From Devosia sp. (lineage in GTDB: Bacteria; Pseudomonadota; Alphaproteobacteria; Rhizobiales; Devosiaceae): DNA of 64,000 nucleotides. Every line of letters begins with the position of its first letter. Position 1 is the first letter of the stretch. Location of the stretch: the NCBI RefSeq assembly GCF_028290435.1, contig NZ_JAQGJV010000015.1, positions 1 through 64,000 of the forward strand, given 5' to 3'. Shown here piece by piece: positions 18,822-28,125 of this stretch. A program made the position numbers and the translations under genes. The notes under the pieces were generated by a model. The model was not told the DNA's origin. It did no database searches and worked only from the letters and a program-made list of their open reading frames with translations.

Positions 18822-19204
18822 TGGTTGGCGTGGTATTGGTGGGCGTCGGCGGGGGTATCGGCGCCATGGCTCGCTACGGGGCATCAATCTTGGTAGGCCG
18901 TCTGTGGCCATCCGGCTTTCCATTAGCGACGCTGCTCATCAACATTATCGGCTCGCTGGCCATGGGGCTCTTGGTCGGCTGGATGGCCAAGGCCATGCCG
19001 AGCTGGGCACCTGAAGGGCGGCTATTCCTCGCGGTCGGCGTGCTGGGCGGGTTCACCACGTTTTCCTCGTTTTCGCTGGATACGATTGCCTTGATCGAGC
19101 GCGGCGAAATCGGGCAGGCGGGCACCTATGTGGTGTTGTCGGTTGTGGTTTCGGTCGTCTGCCTATATCTGGGGCTTTTGATGACAAGAGGCCTGCCCGT
19201 ATGA
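18821..19204 (+). CDS. crcB: Fluoride channel CrcB/Fluc
   Basis: Small fluoride exporter channel that works as a dual-topology dimer. The 127-residue protein has four hydrophobic helices and the signatures GGGIGAMARYG near the start and GVLGGFTTFSSFSLDT in helix 3. No fluoride riboswitch is expected or seen, since the gene is inside an operon, overlapping rarA by one base and the pseudouridine synthase by four. Confidence 0.95.
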   Translation: MVGVVLVGVGGGIGAMARYGASILVGRLWPSGFPLATLLINIIGSLAMGLLVGWMAKAMPSWAPEGRLFLAVGVLGGFTTFSSFSLDTIALIERGEIGQAGTYVVLSVVVSVVCLYLGLLMTRGLPV

Positions 19205-20193
19205 GTGCGGTTCAACAGCGCCTGGTGAGCCAGGACGAAGATGGAATGCGGCTGGACCGTTGGTTCGCGCACCATTTTCCCCAGCTCGGTTTCGGGCGTT
19301 TGCAAAAGCTGATCCGCAATGGCGAGGTCAAGGTCGACAAGGCCAAGGTGACGACCAGTACGCGAGTGGTTGCTGGCCAGACCGTGCGCATTCCACCTAT
19401 CGACGATCCCGAAACGGTCAAGCCGGTCAAGGTGCGCGACGAGGACGCCGATTTCCTGCGCGACCTGATCCTCTATGAGGATGACGACATCTACGTGTTC
19501 AACAAGCCCAGCGGCTTGGCGGTGCAGGGCGGCAGCGGCACTTATCGCCATCTCGACGGGATGCTGAAAAGTCTGCCCAACAAGAAGGGCGAGCCACCGC
19601 GCCTGGTGCACCGGCTGGACCGGGACACGTCGGGCTGTCTGGTTGTTGCCAAGACGCATGCTGCGGCTAGTCATTTTGGCACGGTGTTCCGTTCGCGTTC
19701 GGCGCGGAAAATCTATTGGGCGGTTGTCGCCGGCAATCCCCATCCGCAGCAGGGCGAGATTTCGTGTTTCCTCGCCAAGCAGGGTGGCATGGATGGCGAG
19801 CAGGTGGTTGTCGTGAAGAACGGCACGCCGGGCGCGCAGCATTCGACGACCTACTATTCGACCACGGATACGGCCAGCCGGCGCTTTGCCTGGGTGACGC
19901 TGAAGCCGGTGACCGGACGTACGCATCAGTTGCGCGTGCATATGGCGCAGTTGGGAACGCCGATCATCGGGGATCCGCGCTACTTCAATATTGAGAACTG
20001 GCAGGGCGCGCCGGGGCTGGGCGAGGCGTTGCATCTGCATGCGCGACGTATCGCGTTCCCGCTAAGGGGCGGAAAGCGCCTGGATATTTCGGCCCCGCTG
20101 CCGCCGCACATGCGGCAGAGTTTTGATGCGCTGGGCTTCGATCCCGATCGGTACGATATCCAGCAACAGGACCCGGAGGAGGAGGGCGCATGA
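19201..20193 (+). CDS. RluA-family rRNA pseudouridine synthase (RluC-like)
   Basis: Isomerises uridine to pseudouridine in 23S rRNA. The product has 330 residues: an N-terminal S4 RNA-binding domain (about 1-65) and the catalytic RluA domain with LVHRLDRDTSG, the catalytic aspartate being about D140. GRTHQLRVHMA is also typical. It overlaps crcB and the following phosphatase gene by four bases each. RluC is the most likely type, but the exact target uridines cannot be read from sequence. Confidence 0.9.
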   Translation: MSAVQQRLVSQDEDGMRLDRWFAHHFPQLGFGRLQKLIRNGEVKVDKAKVTTSTRVVAGQTVRIPPIDDPETVKPVKVRDEDADFLRDLILYEDDDIYVFNKPSGLAVQGGSGTYRHLDGMLKSLPNKKGEPPRLVHRLDRDTSGCLVVAKTHAAASHFGTVFRSRSARKIYWAVVAGNPHPQQGEISCFLAKQGGMDGEQVVVVKNGTPGAQHSTTYYSTTDTASRRFAWVTLKPVTGRTHQLRVHMAQLGTPIIGDPRYFNIENWQGAPGLGEALHLHARRIAFPLRGGKRLDISAPLPPHMRQSFDALGFDPDRYDIQQQDPEEEGA

Positions 20194-20864
20194 TCCTCGT
20201 CATGTTCGATATGGACGGCACGCTGATCGACACGCAGGCCCTGATCACCGAGCATATGGCGGCGACATTTTCGGGCGCGGGGCTGGAAGCGCCGGGGCCG
20301 GAAGAGTCGCGGCGGGTGATCGGGCTATCGCTGCCGGTGGCGCTGGGGCGGCTGGCCAAGAGCGATGATACGGGGCTGATCGAGCGGTTGGTGGAAAGCT
20401 ACAAGAGCCACTATCGCGCCTCCGTGGTGACGGATGAGGGGCGAGAGGGCCTGTTTCCCGGTGCCCTGGCCGCGCTGGAGCGACTGCGGCTGTGGCCGGA
20501 TACGCAACTGGGCATTGCCACGGGCAAGGGGCTCAATGGGGTGCATCGCATTTTGGGGCTGCATGGCATCGAGGACTATTTCGTGACGCTGCAGACGCCG
20601 GACCATAATCCGTCCAAGCCGCATCCGGGGATGATGTATCGGGCGATGAGCGAGACCGGGGCGACGGCCGAGCAGACTGTGATCGTCGGCGATACCACGT
20701 TCGATATCGAGATGGGCAAGGCTGCGGGCGCGAAAGCTATTGCGGTTTCATGGGGTTATCATGAGACGGCGGAATTGCTGGAGGCCGGGGCGGACGCGGT
20801 GATCGATCGCTATGAGGACCTCGATGCGGCGATCAGGACGGTATTGGAGTTGAGCGATGCGTGA
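20190..20864 (+). CDS. HAD-family hydrolase, phosphoglycolate-phosphatase-like
   Basis: Small-molecule phosphatase. The 224-residue protein starts MILVMFDMDGTLIDTQALI, with nucleophile D7 and acid/base D9 in DMDGT, followed by motif II ATGKG, the motif III lysine in PSKPHPGM and motif IV GDTTFDIEMG. A helical cap lies between motifs I and II. Phosphoglycolate or pyrophosphate are possible substrates. It overlaps its neighbours on both sides, so it belongs to the rarA operon. Confidence 0.85.
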   Translation: MILVMFDMDGTLIDTQALITEHMAATFSGAGLEAPGPEESRRVIGLSLPVALGRLAKSDDTGLIERLVESYKSHYRASVVTDEGREGLFPGALAALERLRLWPDTQLGIATGKGLNGVHRILGLHGIEDYFVTLQTPDHNPSKPHPGMMYRAMSETGATAEQTVIVGDTTFDIEMGKAAGAKAIAVSWGYHETAELLEAGADAVIDRYEDLDAAIRTVLELSDA

Positions 20865-21633
20865 CCAGCTTGAAGATGCCCACCAGCATGCTGACGCGGG
20901 TCTTGGCCGGGCGCATCATCGGGTGAAGTCGGATCTGCCGAAGCGATTCTATAAGGAGGTCAGTGTCTTAGCGGTGGACGGCGGGTTCACGGTGGCGCTG
21001 GATGGGCGGCCGGTGAAGACGCCGGGCAAGATCGCGGTGGTGGTGCCGGTCGCAGAGATCGCCACGGTGATGGCGGCGGAGTGGGCGGCGCAGGGAGAGT
21101 TTGTCAATCCCGATCCTATGCCCATGGTACGATTGATCAATTCGGCGCTGGAGAGCGGGGAGAAGATGATCCCGGCGTTCCGCGACGAGGTGCTGAAGTT
21201 TGCCGCGGGCGATGCACTGCTGTATCGGGCCGAGGCCCCGCAGACGCTGGTGGACGAACAGGAAGCAAGCTGGGACGCGTCGTTGGTAACGCTGGCGCGC
21301 CATTTTGGCGTGAGTTTTCAACCCACTATCGGAATTATCCACCAGGCGCAGCCGGCGGCGACGCTGGCGCGGCTAGGCGATTCGCTGCAGGCCGAGGGAC
21401 TGCTGGTGATGACGGCGCTGGTGTCGATCACCGGGCTGACGGGGTCGGGACTGCTGGCGATCGGGCTGTTGCATAAGTTGTTTACGCCGGACCAGGTGTG
21501 GGCGGCGGCGCATGTGGATGAGGATCACCAGATCCGCGCCTGGGGGCAGGACGAAGAGGCGGCCGAGCGGCGTGCCAAGCGGCGGCTGGAATTCGATACT
21601 GCCGCTAACGTCGTGGAATGGCTGCGCAATTAG
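20857..21633 (+). CDS. ATP12-family F1-ATPase assembly chaperone
   Basis: Homologue of mitochondrial ATP12, which chaperones the F1 alpha subunit. The 258-residue product has FYKEVSVLAVDGGFTVALDGRPVKTPGK and AAEWAAQGEFVNPDPMPMVRLINSA (quoted in part), the hallmark segments. Such genes are almost confined to alphaproteobacteria among bacteria. It is the last gene of the rarA operon; its stop overlaps the convergent folK stop by four bases. Confidence 0.92.
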   Translation: MRDQLEDAHQHADAGLGRAHHRVKSDLPKRFYKEVSVLAVDGGFTVALDGRPVKTPGKIAVVVPVAEIATVMAAEWAAQGEFVNPDPMPMVRLINSALESGEKMIPAFRDEVLKFAAGDALLYRAEAPQTLVDEQEASWDASLVTLARHFGVSFQPTIGIIHQAQPAATLARLGDSLQAEGLLVMTALVSITGLTGSGLLAIGLLHKLFTPDQVWAAAHVDEDHQIRAWGQDEEAAERRAKRRLEFDTAANVVEWLRN

Positions 21634-22076
21634 GCTTTGCTGGCTGCCATGGCGATGACCCAATCGGCGGTTTCGGGATCGATCTCGCGCAGGGGATCGA
21701 GGACGAAATCGCGTTCGTGCGCATAGGGATGCGGCAGGGTCAGGCGCGGGGATAAGTCGATCCGCCGGTCATAGGCGATGATATCGATATCTATAAGGCG
21801 CGGGCCCCAGACTTCGATACGTTCGCGACCCATGGCGAGCTCGATGGATTGCAGAACGTCCAGCAATTTCAATGGCTTGAGGCTGGTGACAATGCTCATC
21901 GCCATGTTGGCGAAGTCGGGTTGATCGGTCTTGCCCCAGGGTTTTGTGGTGATGACGGTCGAGGTCGCAATCAGGGCGATCTGCGGCTGCGAAATGATTC
22001 GATCGACTGCATCGGCCAGTTGGGCCGGTGGATCGCCGATATTGGCGCCAAGACTGAGCCAAGCTTTTGACATCAT
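21630..22076 (-). CDS. folK: 2-amino-4-hydroxy-6-hydroxymethyldihydropteridine pyrophosphokinase
   Basis: Folate pathway enzyme that pyrophosphorylates hydroxymethyldihydropterin from ATP. The product is 148 residues: WLSLGANIGDP near the start and the HPPK signature GPRLIDIDIIAYD, with LPHPYAHERDFVLDPL. Start at 22076 or the next ATG at 22073. It is the last gene of folP-folB-folK, three bases after folB. Confidence 0.95.
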   Translation of the reverse strand: MMSKAWLSLGANIGDPPAQLADAVDRIISQPQIALIATSTVITTKPWGKTDQPDFANMAMSIVTSLKPLKLLDVLQSIELAMGRERIEVWGPRLIDIDIIAYDRRIDLSPRLTLPHPYAHERDFVLDPLREIDPETADWVIAMAASKA

Positions 22077-22079
22077 TGA

Positions 22080-22460
22080 CTATTTCCGGACGCGGTGGAG
22101 CTCGATGGCGACTTCGCCACGGACCATGGCGATGGGGGCTTCGGGTTTGCGGATGCGCAGGATTACCCAGTTAATCCCTAGAAAAGACTGGAAGAGTGCC
22201 TCGATAATGTTATTGGCAACGGCTTCCAGAAGCTTCATGCGGCGGTCTTCGAAGCTCTGTTTCACCACGTCATAGATATCCGCGTAGGATATCCCGGACG
22301 AGAGGCGGTCGCTTTCAGCCGCGGCCGACAGATCGGCGCCCAATTCCAGATCGATGAAGAATCGCTGGCCGAGCTTGGCTTCCTCGGCGAAGACCCCATG
22401 GTAGCCGTAAAAGCCCAGGTCTTTCAGGATGATACGGTCGCCAGTGAAAGGATCGGCCAT
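22080..22460 (-). CDS. folB: Dihydroneopterin aldolase
   Basis: Cleaves dihydroneopterin to hydroxymethyldihydropterin and glycolaldehyde. I place the start at 22460 (MADPFTGDRIILKDLGFYGYHG), giving 126 residues; the ORF-track start at 22622 reads into folP out of frame. GFYGYHGVFAEE and the catalytic-region lysine in IRKPEAPI are the family motifs. It lies four bases after the folP stop. Confidence 0.94.
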   Translation of the reverse strand: MADPFTGDRIILKDLGFYGYHGVFAEEAKLGQRFFIDLELGADLSAAAESDRLSSGISYADIYDVVKQSFEDRRMKLLEAVANNIIEALFQSFLGINWVILRIRKPEAPIAMVRGEVAIELHRVRK

Positions 22461-22464
22461 GTGG

Positions 22465-23349
22465 TCACCTCGGGTTTTCGGGGGGACCATACAGCGTTGC
22501 TTGCGCCACGCGAAGGGCGTCGCGATTGGGGCGGATATCGTGGACGCGAAAGATATGCCCGCCTTTGGAGTAGGCCAGCACGTTGGTGGCGATGGTGCCG
22601 GCGAGACGCTCGTGCGGCTCATTGCCGAGCAGTTTGCCGATCATGGATTTTCGCGAGGTGCCGACCAGAATCGGAAAGTGGTCGTTTTGGGTGGTTCCTG
22701 AACAAGCATGCTGGATTTCTTGAAGCAGTTGATAGTTCTCGGCCAGCGACTTGGAAAAACCGAAGCCGGGATCGAGGATCAGGTTTGTGCGGCTTATCCC
22801 CGCGCGCTCGGCCAGCGCTATTGTGGCATCGAAATAGCGGCGGACTTCATCGGTGATGGGTTTGGTGAGATCGCGGGCCTTGTCCCAATGCATGGCGATG
22901 ACGGGGACGTTGTGGAGCGCGGCGATGTCGGCCATTTCGGGCGCGCCTTGCAGGCCGTGGACGTCGTTGATGAGGGCGGCGCCGGACTGGATGGCCTGGT
23001 CGGCGACCAGGGGCTTATAGGTGTCGATGGAAATGGGCGCGGTGATGCCGGCGGCGACGAGGGCCTCGATGACGGGGATGACGCGGTCGAGTTCGTCTTG
23101 AATCGAGACCGGGGCGGCGCCGGGGCGAGTGCTTTCGCCGCCGATATCGATGATGTCGGCACCTTCGGCGATCATGGCGTGGGCATGGGCGATGGCGGCG
23201 TCGAGGAGGGCGTGTTCGCCGCCGTCGGAGAAGCTATCAGGGGTGACGTTGAGGATGCCCATGAGGGTGGGCGTGGGGCCGAGGGTGAGGGCGCGGTGAT
23301 GGGACAGGGGGATGGTGTGGGTGGTGTGCAAGGTGGGTGCCGATCGCAT
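22465..23349 (-). CDS. folP: Dihydropteroate synthase
   Basis: Joins hydroxymethyldihydropterin pyrophosphate with p-aminobenzoate; sulfonamide target. The 294-residue TIM-barrel protein has MGILNVTPDSFSDGG, DIIDIGGESTRPGA, ALINDVHG, LILDPGFGFSK and GTSRKSMIG in the expected order. First gene of the folP-folB-folK minus-strand operon. Confidence 0.97.
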   Translation of the reverse strand: MRSAPTLHTTHTIPLSHHRALTLGPTPTLMGILNVTPDSFSDGGEHALLDAAIAHAHAMIAEGADIIDIGGESTRPGAAPVSIQDELDRVIPVIEALVAAGITAPISIDTYKPLVADQAIQSGAALINDVHGLQGAPEMADIAALHNVPVIAMHWDKARDLTKPITDEVRRYFDATIALAERAGISRTNLILDPGFGFSKSLAENYQLLQEIQHACSGTTQNDHFPILVGTSRKSMIGKLLGNEPHERLAGTIATNVLAYSKGGHIFRVHDIRPNRDALRVAQATLYGPPENPR

Positions 23350-23501
23350 CGAGGTTGAACAGGCTTACCCCCACGGCGGGGCTTTACTCAAGGGTAGGGC
23401 GTGAAGCGGAGGTTTTCGGTTTTCGCGGGGTGACCCGGGGAAATGGTTGGATTGGGGCTAAACGTCCCCCCACCCCTGGCCCGCCCCACGAGACGGATGG
23501 T

Positions 23502-24704
23502 TCAGTGGGGCAGCGTGGGGAAGATTGGCGTTTCCGGTTTGGCATCACGGGGGTGGAGGAGCCAGATGCCGGAGCCGTGTTCGCTGCACATGATGCCGGC
23601 ACCTTCGGGGTCGTAGGGGCGGTCGCCAGCGATGTCGTCGCTAAACCAGACGGGGTGGGTTATCTCGAAACGGGCTTGGAGGCGCGGGCCATCGACGCAG
23701 CAAGCGGCGTGAGCGAGGGCGCCGTAAAGCGGGCGAATGGGAATGCCGGCATCGCGCATGGCGCGCTCGATGCGCCGGATGTGGATGCAAGTGACGAGGC
23801 GGGTTGGATCCAGATCATATTCGATCTGGCCGTCGGACCAATGTTGGCCGGCGCGGATCAGGTCGGCGTATTTGCGCAGGACAGGGTCGGCGGCGAGGTG
23901 TTGGACGCGCTGGTGTTCCGCTTGGGTCCGAAGGCGGGATATCTGAGCCCAGCGGCGCCGGCGGACGTAGAAGAAATCGATGCCACCCCAATTGGGCGCG
24001 GTAGTGCCGTCGGACATGAGGATGGAGCGGATCAGCACGAAGACGGCGACGAGCAAGATTGGGAGGGCGATGATGGCGGCTTGGTCAAGTTCGGGCGGCG
24101 TGCGGGGTTCGTTGAGGTGGTAGAGCAGGGCTATGGCGATGATGAATCCGGGGCCGACAATAGCCATCGCGGCAACGACGCTGCCGACGCTGCCGAGCGG
24201 GTGGTTGAGGAATCTGTGCAGCGTTCCGGGGGCGGGTACGGCCTCGCCGGATTGATCCATCGTCGCGCCGGAGGGCGTTTGGCCGCCCAAGAGGACGACG
24301 AGTGTTACAACGCCAAGCGCGCTGCCGAGCGGGATCAGGAAGAGGTAGGCGAAAGCCTGAACCTGAAGAAGCAGGCGCGACCAGCGGGCGTTGAACAGCA
24401 GGCCAATGCCGCCGATGACGCTAGGGGCGAAGTAGACGACGAACAGCAGGATAAACCCGCCGCCGGTGGCGCGGTAGCCGGGATTGGCGCCAGGATCGGT
24501 GAGGAACAGGCCGATAAAGGGGATGGCGATGGCGGAGCAGGCCAGGCCGACGAGGATGTGGGCGATGGCGAGGATTCTGGTGGCGATGGCGCGCGCTCCG
24601 GGCGGGGTTGTTTGGAGCGGGAGTGCCAGTTGGTGGGTGAACTGGGGCTGAATTGGAGCGAGGTGAGGCGAAGTTCGAATTCTGGGATCGAGTGTGTTGC
24701 CACC
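23502..24704 (-). CDS. Hypothetical multi-pass membrane protein, start codon not identifiable
   Basis: The ORF track lists 23502-24290 starting at an internal TTG, but the same frame stays open to a TGA at 24705-24707 and encodes three further hydrophobic segments (HILVGLACSAIAIPFIGLFL, FILLFVVYFAPSVIGGIGLL, FAYLFLIPLGSALGVVTLVV) directly upstream. There are then two more helices and a soluble C-terminal domain of about 170 residues with no family I recognise. The upstream part has no ATG, GTG or TTG. Either a rare start (CTG or ATT) is used, or an indel near 24600-24710 separates the start from the body. Opposite-strand ORF 23337-24806 is a shadow. Confidence 0.6.
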   Translation of the reverse strand, partial: GGNTLDPRIRTSPHLAPIQPQFTHQLALPLQTTPPGARAIATRILAIAHILVGLACSAIAIPFIGLFLTDPGANPGYRATGGGFILLFVVYFAPSVIGGIGLLFNARWSRLLLQVQAFAYLFLIPLGSALGVVTLVVLLGGQTPSGATMDQSGEAVPAPGTLHRFLNHPLGSVGSVVAAMAIVGPGFIIAIALLYHLNEPRTPPELDQAAIIALPILLVAVFVLIRSILMSDGTTAPNWGGIDFFYVRRRRWAQISRLRTQAEHQRVQHLAADPVLRKYADLIRAGQHWSDGQIEYDLDPTRLVTCIHIRRIERAMRDAGIPIRPLYGALAHAACCVDGPRLQARFEITHPVWFSDDIAGDRPYDPEGAGIMCSEHGSGIWLLHPRDAKPETPIFPTLPH

Positions 24705-24983
24705 TCACCCGTGACCAGCCATTCGAGCGTAGCTCTCATGGAGCGATTTGCCCTACGGGCCGCGTCGACGCCCTCAAGGGCGACGATGGGACTGCTTGAT
24801 CTTTGATCGGGTGGCACGCGGTCCGCTGCGCTGCAATGCCGCAATGCGGATTTGGCGATTGCGGCGCGCCGGTTGAGGCACGTACACCTATGGCGTGCCC
24901 CGCTCCTCCCGAGCCGGCTAATCCACATTGCCGACAGGACAAATCGGTTTCAGCCGAGGCTGACTGTCGCCGGAGTATGCGCC

Positions 24984-26195
24984 GTGTCTAATATTGCATC
25001 TGTAGCGAGCGGCCTCACCACGGGGGCCAAGCTGGCGATCTTGGCGATGGCGGTGGGGTCGTTTGGAATCGGGACTGGCGAGTTCGCGATCATGGGATTG
25101 CTGCCTAACCTTGCAGCAGACCTTGGAATCAGCGCGCCGGAAGCGGGGCATGTGATCAGCGCCTATGCGTTGGGCGTGGTGGTGGGGGCGCCGCTGGTGG
25201 CTATCCTGGGCGCCAAGCTGGGGCGGCGGCCGCTGCTGCTGGGATTAATGGTGCTGTTTGCGCTGGGCAATTTCGGCAGCGCGGTGGCGCCGAATTATGC
25301 GTCGCTGATCGTGCTGCGGTTTATCAGCGGGCTGCCGCATGGGGCCTATTTCGGCATTGCGGCGCTGGTGGCGGCCTCGATGGTGGATGTGGGCTATCGG
25401 GCCCGGGCGGTGGGTCGGGTGATGCTGGGGCTGACCATATCGACGCTGGTGGGCCTGCCTGTGGCGACGTGGCTGGGACAGGGCATGGGCTGGCGGCCGA
25501 CTTTCGCCGGGGTGGGCGTGATCGGGGTTGTGGCCTTTGCAATGATCGCGCGATTTGTGGTGCCGATGGCGCTGGTCGCCGGGGCGTCGCCGCTGAAGGA
25601 ATTGAGTGCGCTCAAGCGTCCGCAGGTGTGGCTGACGCTGGGCATCGCGGCGATCGGCTGCGGCGGGATGTTCTCGGTGTTCACTTATGTGGTGCCGTTG
25701 CTGACGGAAGTGGCGGGTGTGCCAATCGGTTGGGTGCCGCTGGTGCTGGCGCTGTTCGGGGTGGGCATGACGTTGGGCAATATTGTCGGCGCGGCCATGG
25801 CGGACAAGGCGCTGATGCGGACCATCGGCGGGATGCTGGCGTTCAACGTGCTGGTGCTGGCTGCGATACCGATCATGGCGCAATCGGTACTGGGGGCATC
25901 GCTGAGCGTGCTGTGCGTCGGCTTCACGGTGGCAATCGGCACGGCGCTGCAGACGCGGCTGATGGACGTAGCAGCGGATGGGCAGACGCTGGCGGCAACG
26001 CTGAACCACGCGGCGTTCAACCTCGCTAATGCGCTGGGCGCACTGTTTGGTGGGATGGCGATTTCGGCGGGCTATGGCTGGGGGTCGACCGGGGTCGTCG
26101 GCGCAGTGATGGCAGTCGGCGGGCTGATGTTGTTCGGGATTTCGGTGGCGCTGGAGCGGCGGGAGACGCTGTGGGCACCAGCCGCCGCAGAATAA
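24984..26195 (+). CDS. MFS efflux transporter, DHA1 (AraJ/YdhP-like) family
   Basis: Twelve-helix sugar or drug efflux permease. Start chosen at GTG 24984 (MSNIASVASGLTTGAKL) behind CGGAG, giving 403 residues; the ORF-track extension to 24852 is Arg-rich and unlikely. The N-terminus GSFGIGTGEFAIMGLLPNLA and motif A GAKLGRRPLLL are typical of the AraJ group. It is followed four bases later by the convergent AraC-type regulator gene, which may control it. Confidence 0.87.
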   Translation: MSNIASVASGLTTGAKLAILAMAVGSFGIGTGEFAIMGLLPNLAADLGISAPEAGHVISAYALGVVVGAPLVAILGAKLGRRPLLLGLMVLFALGNFGSAVAPNYASLIVLRFISGLPHGAYFGIAALVAASMVDVGYRARAVGRVMLGLTISTLVGLPVATWLGQGMGWRPTFAGVGVIGVVAFAMIARFVVPMALVAGASPLKELSALKRPQVWLTLGIAAIGCGGMFSVFTYVVPLLTEVAGVPIGWVPLVLALFGVGMTLGNIVGAAMADKALMRTIGGMLAFNVLVLAAIPIMAQSVLGASLSVLCVGFTVAIGTALQTRLMDVAADGQTLAATLNHAAFNLANALGALFGGMAISAGYGWGSTGVVGAVMAVGGLMLFGISVALERRETLWAPAAAE

Positions 26196-26199
26196 CGCG

Positions 26200-27057
26200 T
26201 CAGACAAACGCCAATCGGTATTGGCGCGGAGTCACTTGCTTGAGGGCTTTGAACTGGCGGTTGAAGTTGGCGAGGGAGTCATAGCCGACGTCGCCGGCGA
26301 TCTGGCCGATGGGGATGGCGGTGGAGGACAGGAGAGCGCAAGCGCGGCCAATGCGGAGGCGGATCAGGTATTGGCTGACGGTCTGGCTGGTGTGGCGCAG
26401 GAAGGTGCGGTGCAGGCCTGAGGGGCTGAGGGCGGCGATATCGGCCAAGGTGGCGATGGTCAGCGGCTCGGCGAAGTTTTGGTGGATGTGGTTGAGGACG
26501 CGGTCGATGCGGGTGCGGTCGGCGGTGGGGCCGGTGGCATTGGGGGCGGTGGCAGCGAGGGGGGTGGCGGCGCGGTCGGCGGCGAGCAGGCTGAGGACTT
26601 GCAGCAGGAGCAGGAAGCGCTCGGTTGGGGGCCGCTGAAACAGGGTTTCGATCAGGGGGCGGGCGGCGGCGGCGGTCGCGGGGGAAAAGCGCAGGCCGGC
26701 GGCGGCGCGGGTGAGCATGGCGCCGATGTTGCGCAGCTCGGGGAATTTGGCGGTCAGGTGATCGGCCCAGTCCTGGAGGAACCACATGACGAGGGCGATG
26801 TGCGGCTGGGCCGGATCGGGCTGGTCGATGGACGACCAGGTGTGCGGCAGGTAGGGGCCGATGAGGACGAGGTCGCCATCGTCGTATTGGCCAATATGGT
26901 CGCCGATGAAGCGCTGGCCACGGGAATTGAGGGTGAGGGTCAGTTCGTATTCGGGATGGTGATGCCATTGGAAGGGAATGGCGTCGTCGAGGCGGCGGTT
27001 GAGCATGGCCCAGGAGGCGTCGTCAGTGACCGTGAGGTGTTCGAGATAGGGCTTCAT
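26200..27057 (-). CDS. AraC-family transcriptional regulator
   Basis: Ligand-responsive activator. Start chosen at 27057 (MKPYLEHLTVTDDAS), 285 residues. The N-terminal cupin-like half (FQWHHHPEYELTLTL, HTWSS) binds an effector. The C-terminal domain (about 185-285) has two helix-turn-helix motifs, with LADIAALSPSGLHRTFLRHT and the family signature IAGDVGYDSLANFNRQFK. It is divergent from the PhyH dioxygenase gene, with 131 bases between, so regulation of that gene is likely. Confidence 0.9.
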   Translation of the reverse strand: MKPYLEHLTVTDDASWAMLNRRLDDAIPFQWHHHPEYELTLTLNSRGQRFIGDHIGQYDDGDLVLIGPYLPHTWSSIDQPDPAQPHIALVMWFLQDWADHLTAKFPELRNIGAMLTRAAAGLRFSPATAAAARPLIETLFQRPPTERFLLLLQVLSLLAADRAATPLAATAPNATGPTADRTRIDRVLNHIHQNFAEPLTIATLADIAALSPSGLHRTFLRHTSQTVSQYLIRLRIGRACALLSSTAIPIGQIAGDVGYDSLANFNRQFKALKQVTPRQYRLAFV

Positions 27058-27188
27058 CTGGCACCGGAGCAGTCGTGGACGCCAGAATAGTATCAATAGT
27101 TGCCGGTCCAAGGCAAGCTTTGGTGGCGGCGTGGCGGTAGGTTAACCCCATCGAACAGTCCTGAGGGGACGAGACATGGGAGAGTTTC

Positions 27189-28124
27189 ATGCAAGCCGAA
27201 GCCAAACGCGACAGCCATCCGACGACGCAGGTCGTGACCACGCAGCTCAAGGATATCGTCAAGAAGCTGCCCCTGAGAGTGCTGAGCCCAGCCGACTGGC
27301 AGCACTGGGTGACGAAGGGCTATGTGATTGTTCGAAATGCGGTTCCGCAGCAAAATGTCGAGCGGCTCAAGGCTTTACTCTGGGATTTTGATGAAAAGAA
27401 TCCGGCAGACCAGAGCACCTGGTATGCCCCGCAGCGGCGCGACCACCTCATGAAGGAGCTCAACGGCACCGGCATGGTGGAAATCTACAACCACCAGTAC
27501 TTGTGGGACAACCGGATGGAACAGCGCATGTACGATGCGTTCGTGGACATCTGGGACCTGGAAGAGCTGTGGGTGTCGATCGACCGGGCGAACCTGAATG
27601 TGCCCAAGAAGGTGCATGGCAATCCGAACGGGTTCATCCACTGGGACAGCGACACCTCGCTCGATCCGTTGCCGATCGGCGTGCAGGGGGTGTTGAGCCT
27701 CGTCAAGCAGGATGGGGACGTCGGTGGGTTCCAGTGCATTCCGGAGCTGTTCTACAACTTCGATACCTGGGTGAAGACGCAGCCGGCGGATCGCGATCCG
27801 ATGCATCCGGATACGACGGGGCTGACCATCACCAATATCGAGATGGAGCCGGGCGACCTGATGATCTTCAATACGCTCTTGGCCCATGGCGTGCGGCCGA
27901 ACCACTCCAAGGACCGGGTGCGGATGGCGCAGTATATCTCGATGTATCCGGCCAATGAGGGCGACGTGATCGACCGTGCCGAGCGGGTGCGGCTGTGGCG
28001 GGAACTGGATTCGCCCAAGCGCGATGCGTTCCCGGGGGACCCGCGCGAGTGGGAGAAGAAGCATGCGCAGACGGCGAAGTTGAACCCGCTGGGGGAGAAG
28101 TTGCTGGGGCTGAAGAGCTGGTAG
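27189..28124 (+). CDS. Phytanoyl-CoA dioxygenase (PhyH) family oxygenase
   Basis: Fe(II)/2-oxoglutarate-dependent hydroxylase of a small molecule. The 311-residue product has the metal triad H151-x-D153 (FIHWDSD) and H233 (LLAHGVRPN), with a 2-oxoglutarate-binding arginine shortly after (KDRVRMAQY). The N-terminal 25 residues are poorly structured. The substrate is unknown. The divergent AraC regulator and nearby MFS exporter suggest an inducible catabolic or detoxifying module. Confidence 0.87.
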   Translation: MQAEAKRDSHPTTQVVTTQLKDIVKKLPLRVLSPADWQHWVTKGYVIVRNAVPQQNVERLKALLWDFDEKNPADQSTWYAPQRRDHLMKELNGTGMVEIYNHQYLWDNRMEQRMYDAFVDIWDLEELWVSIDRANLNVPKKVHGNPNGFIHWDSDTSLDPLPIGVQGVLSLVKQDGDVGGFQCIPELFYNFDTWVKTQPADRDPMHPDTTGLTITNIEMEPGDLMIFNTLLAHGVRPNHSKDRVRMAQYISMYPANEGDVIDRAERVRLWRELDSPKRDAFPGDPREWEKKHAQTAKLNPLGEKLLGLKSW

Positions 28125-28125
28125 G

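Noticed and set aside
23337-24806. Plus-strand ORF of 489 residues
   Set aside because: Gly/Asp/Glu-rich shadow of the minus-strand membrane protein; no start site or domain, while the minus strand encodes clear transmembrane helices.
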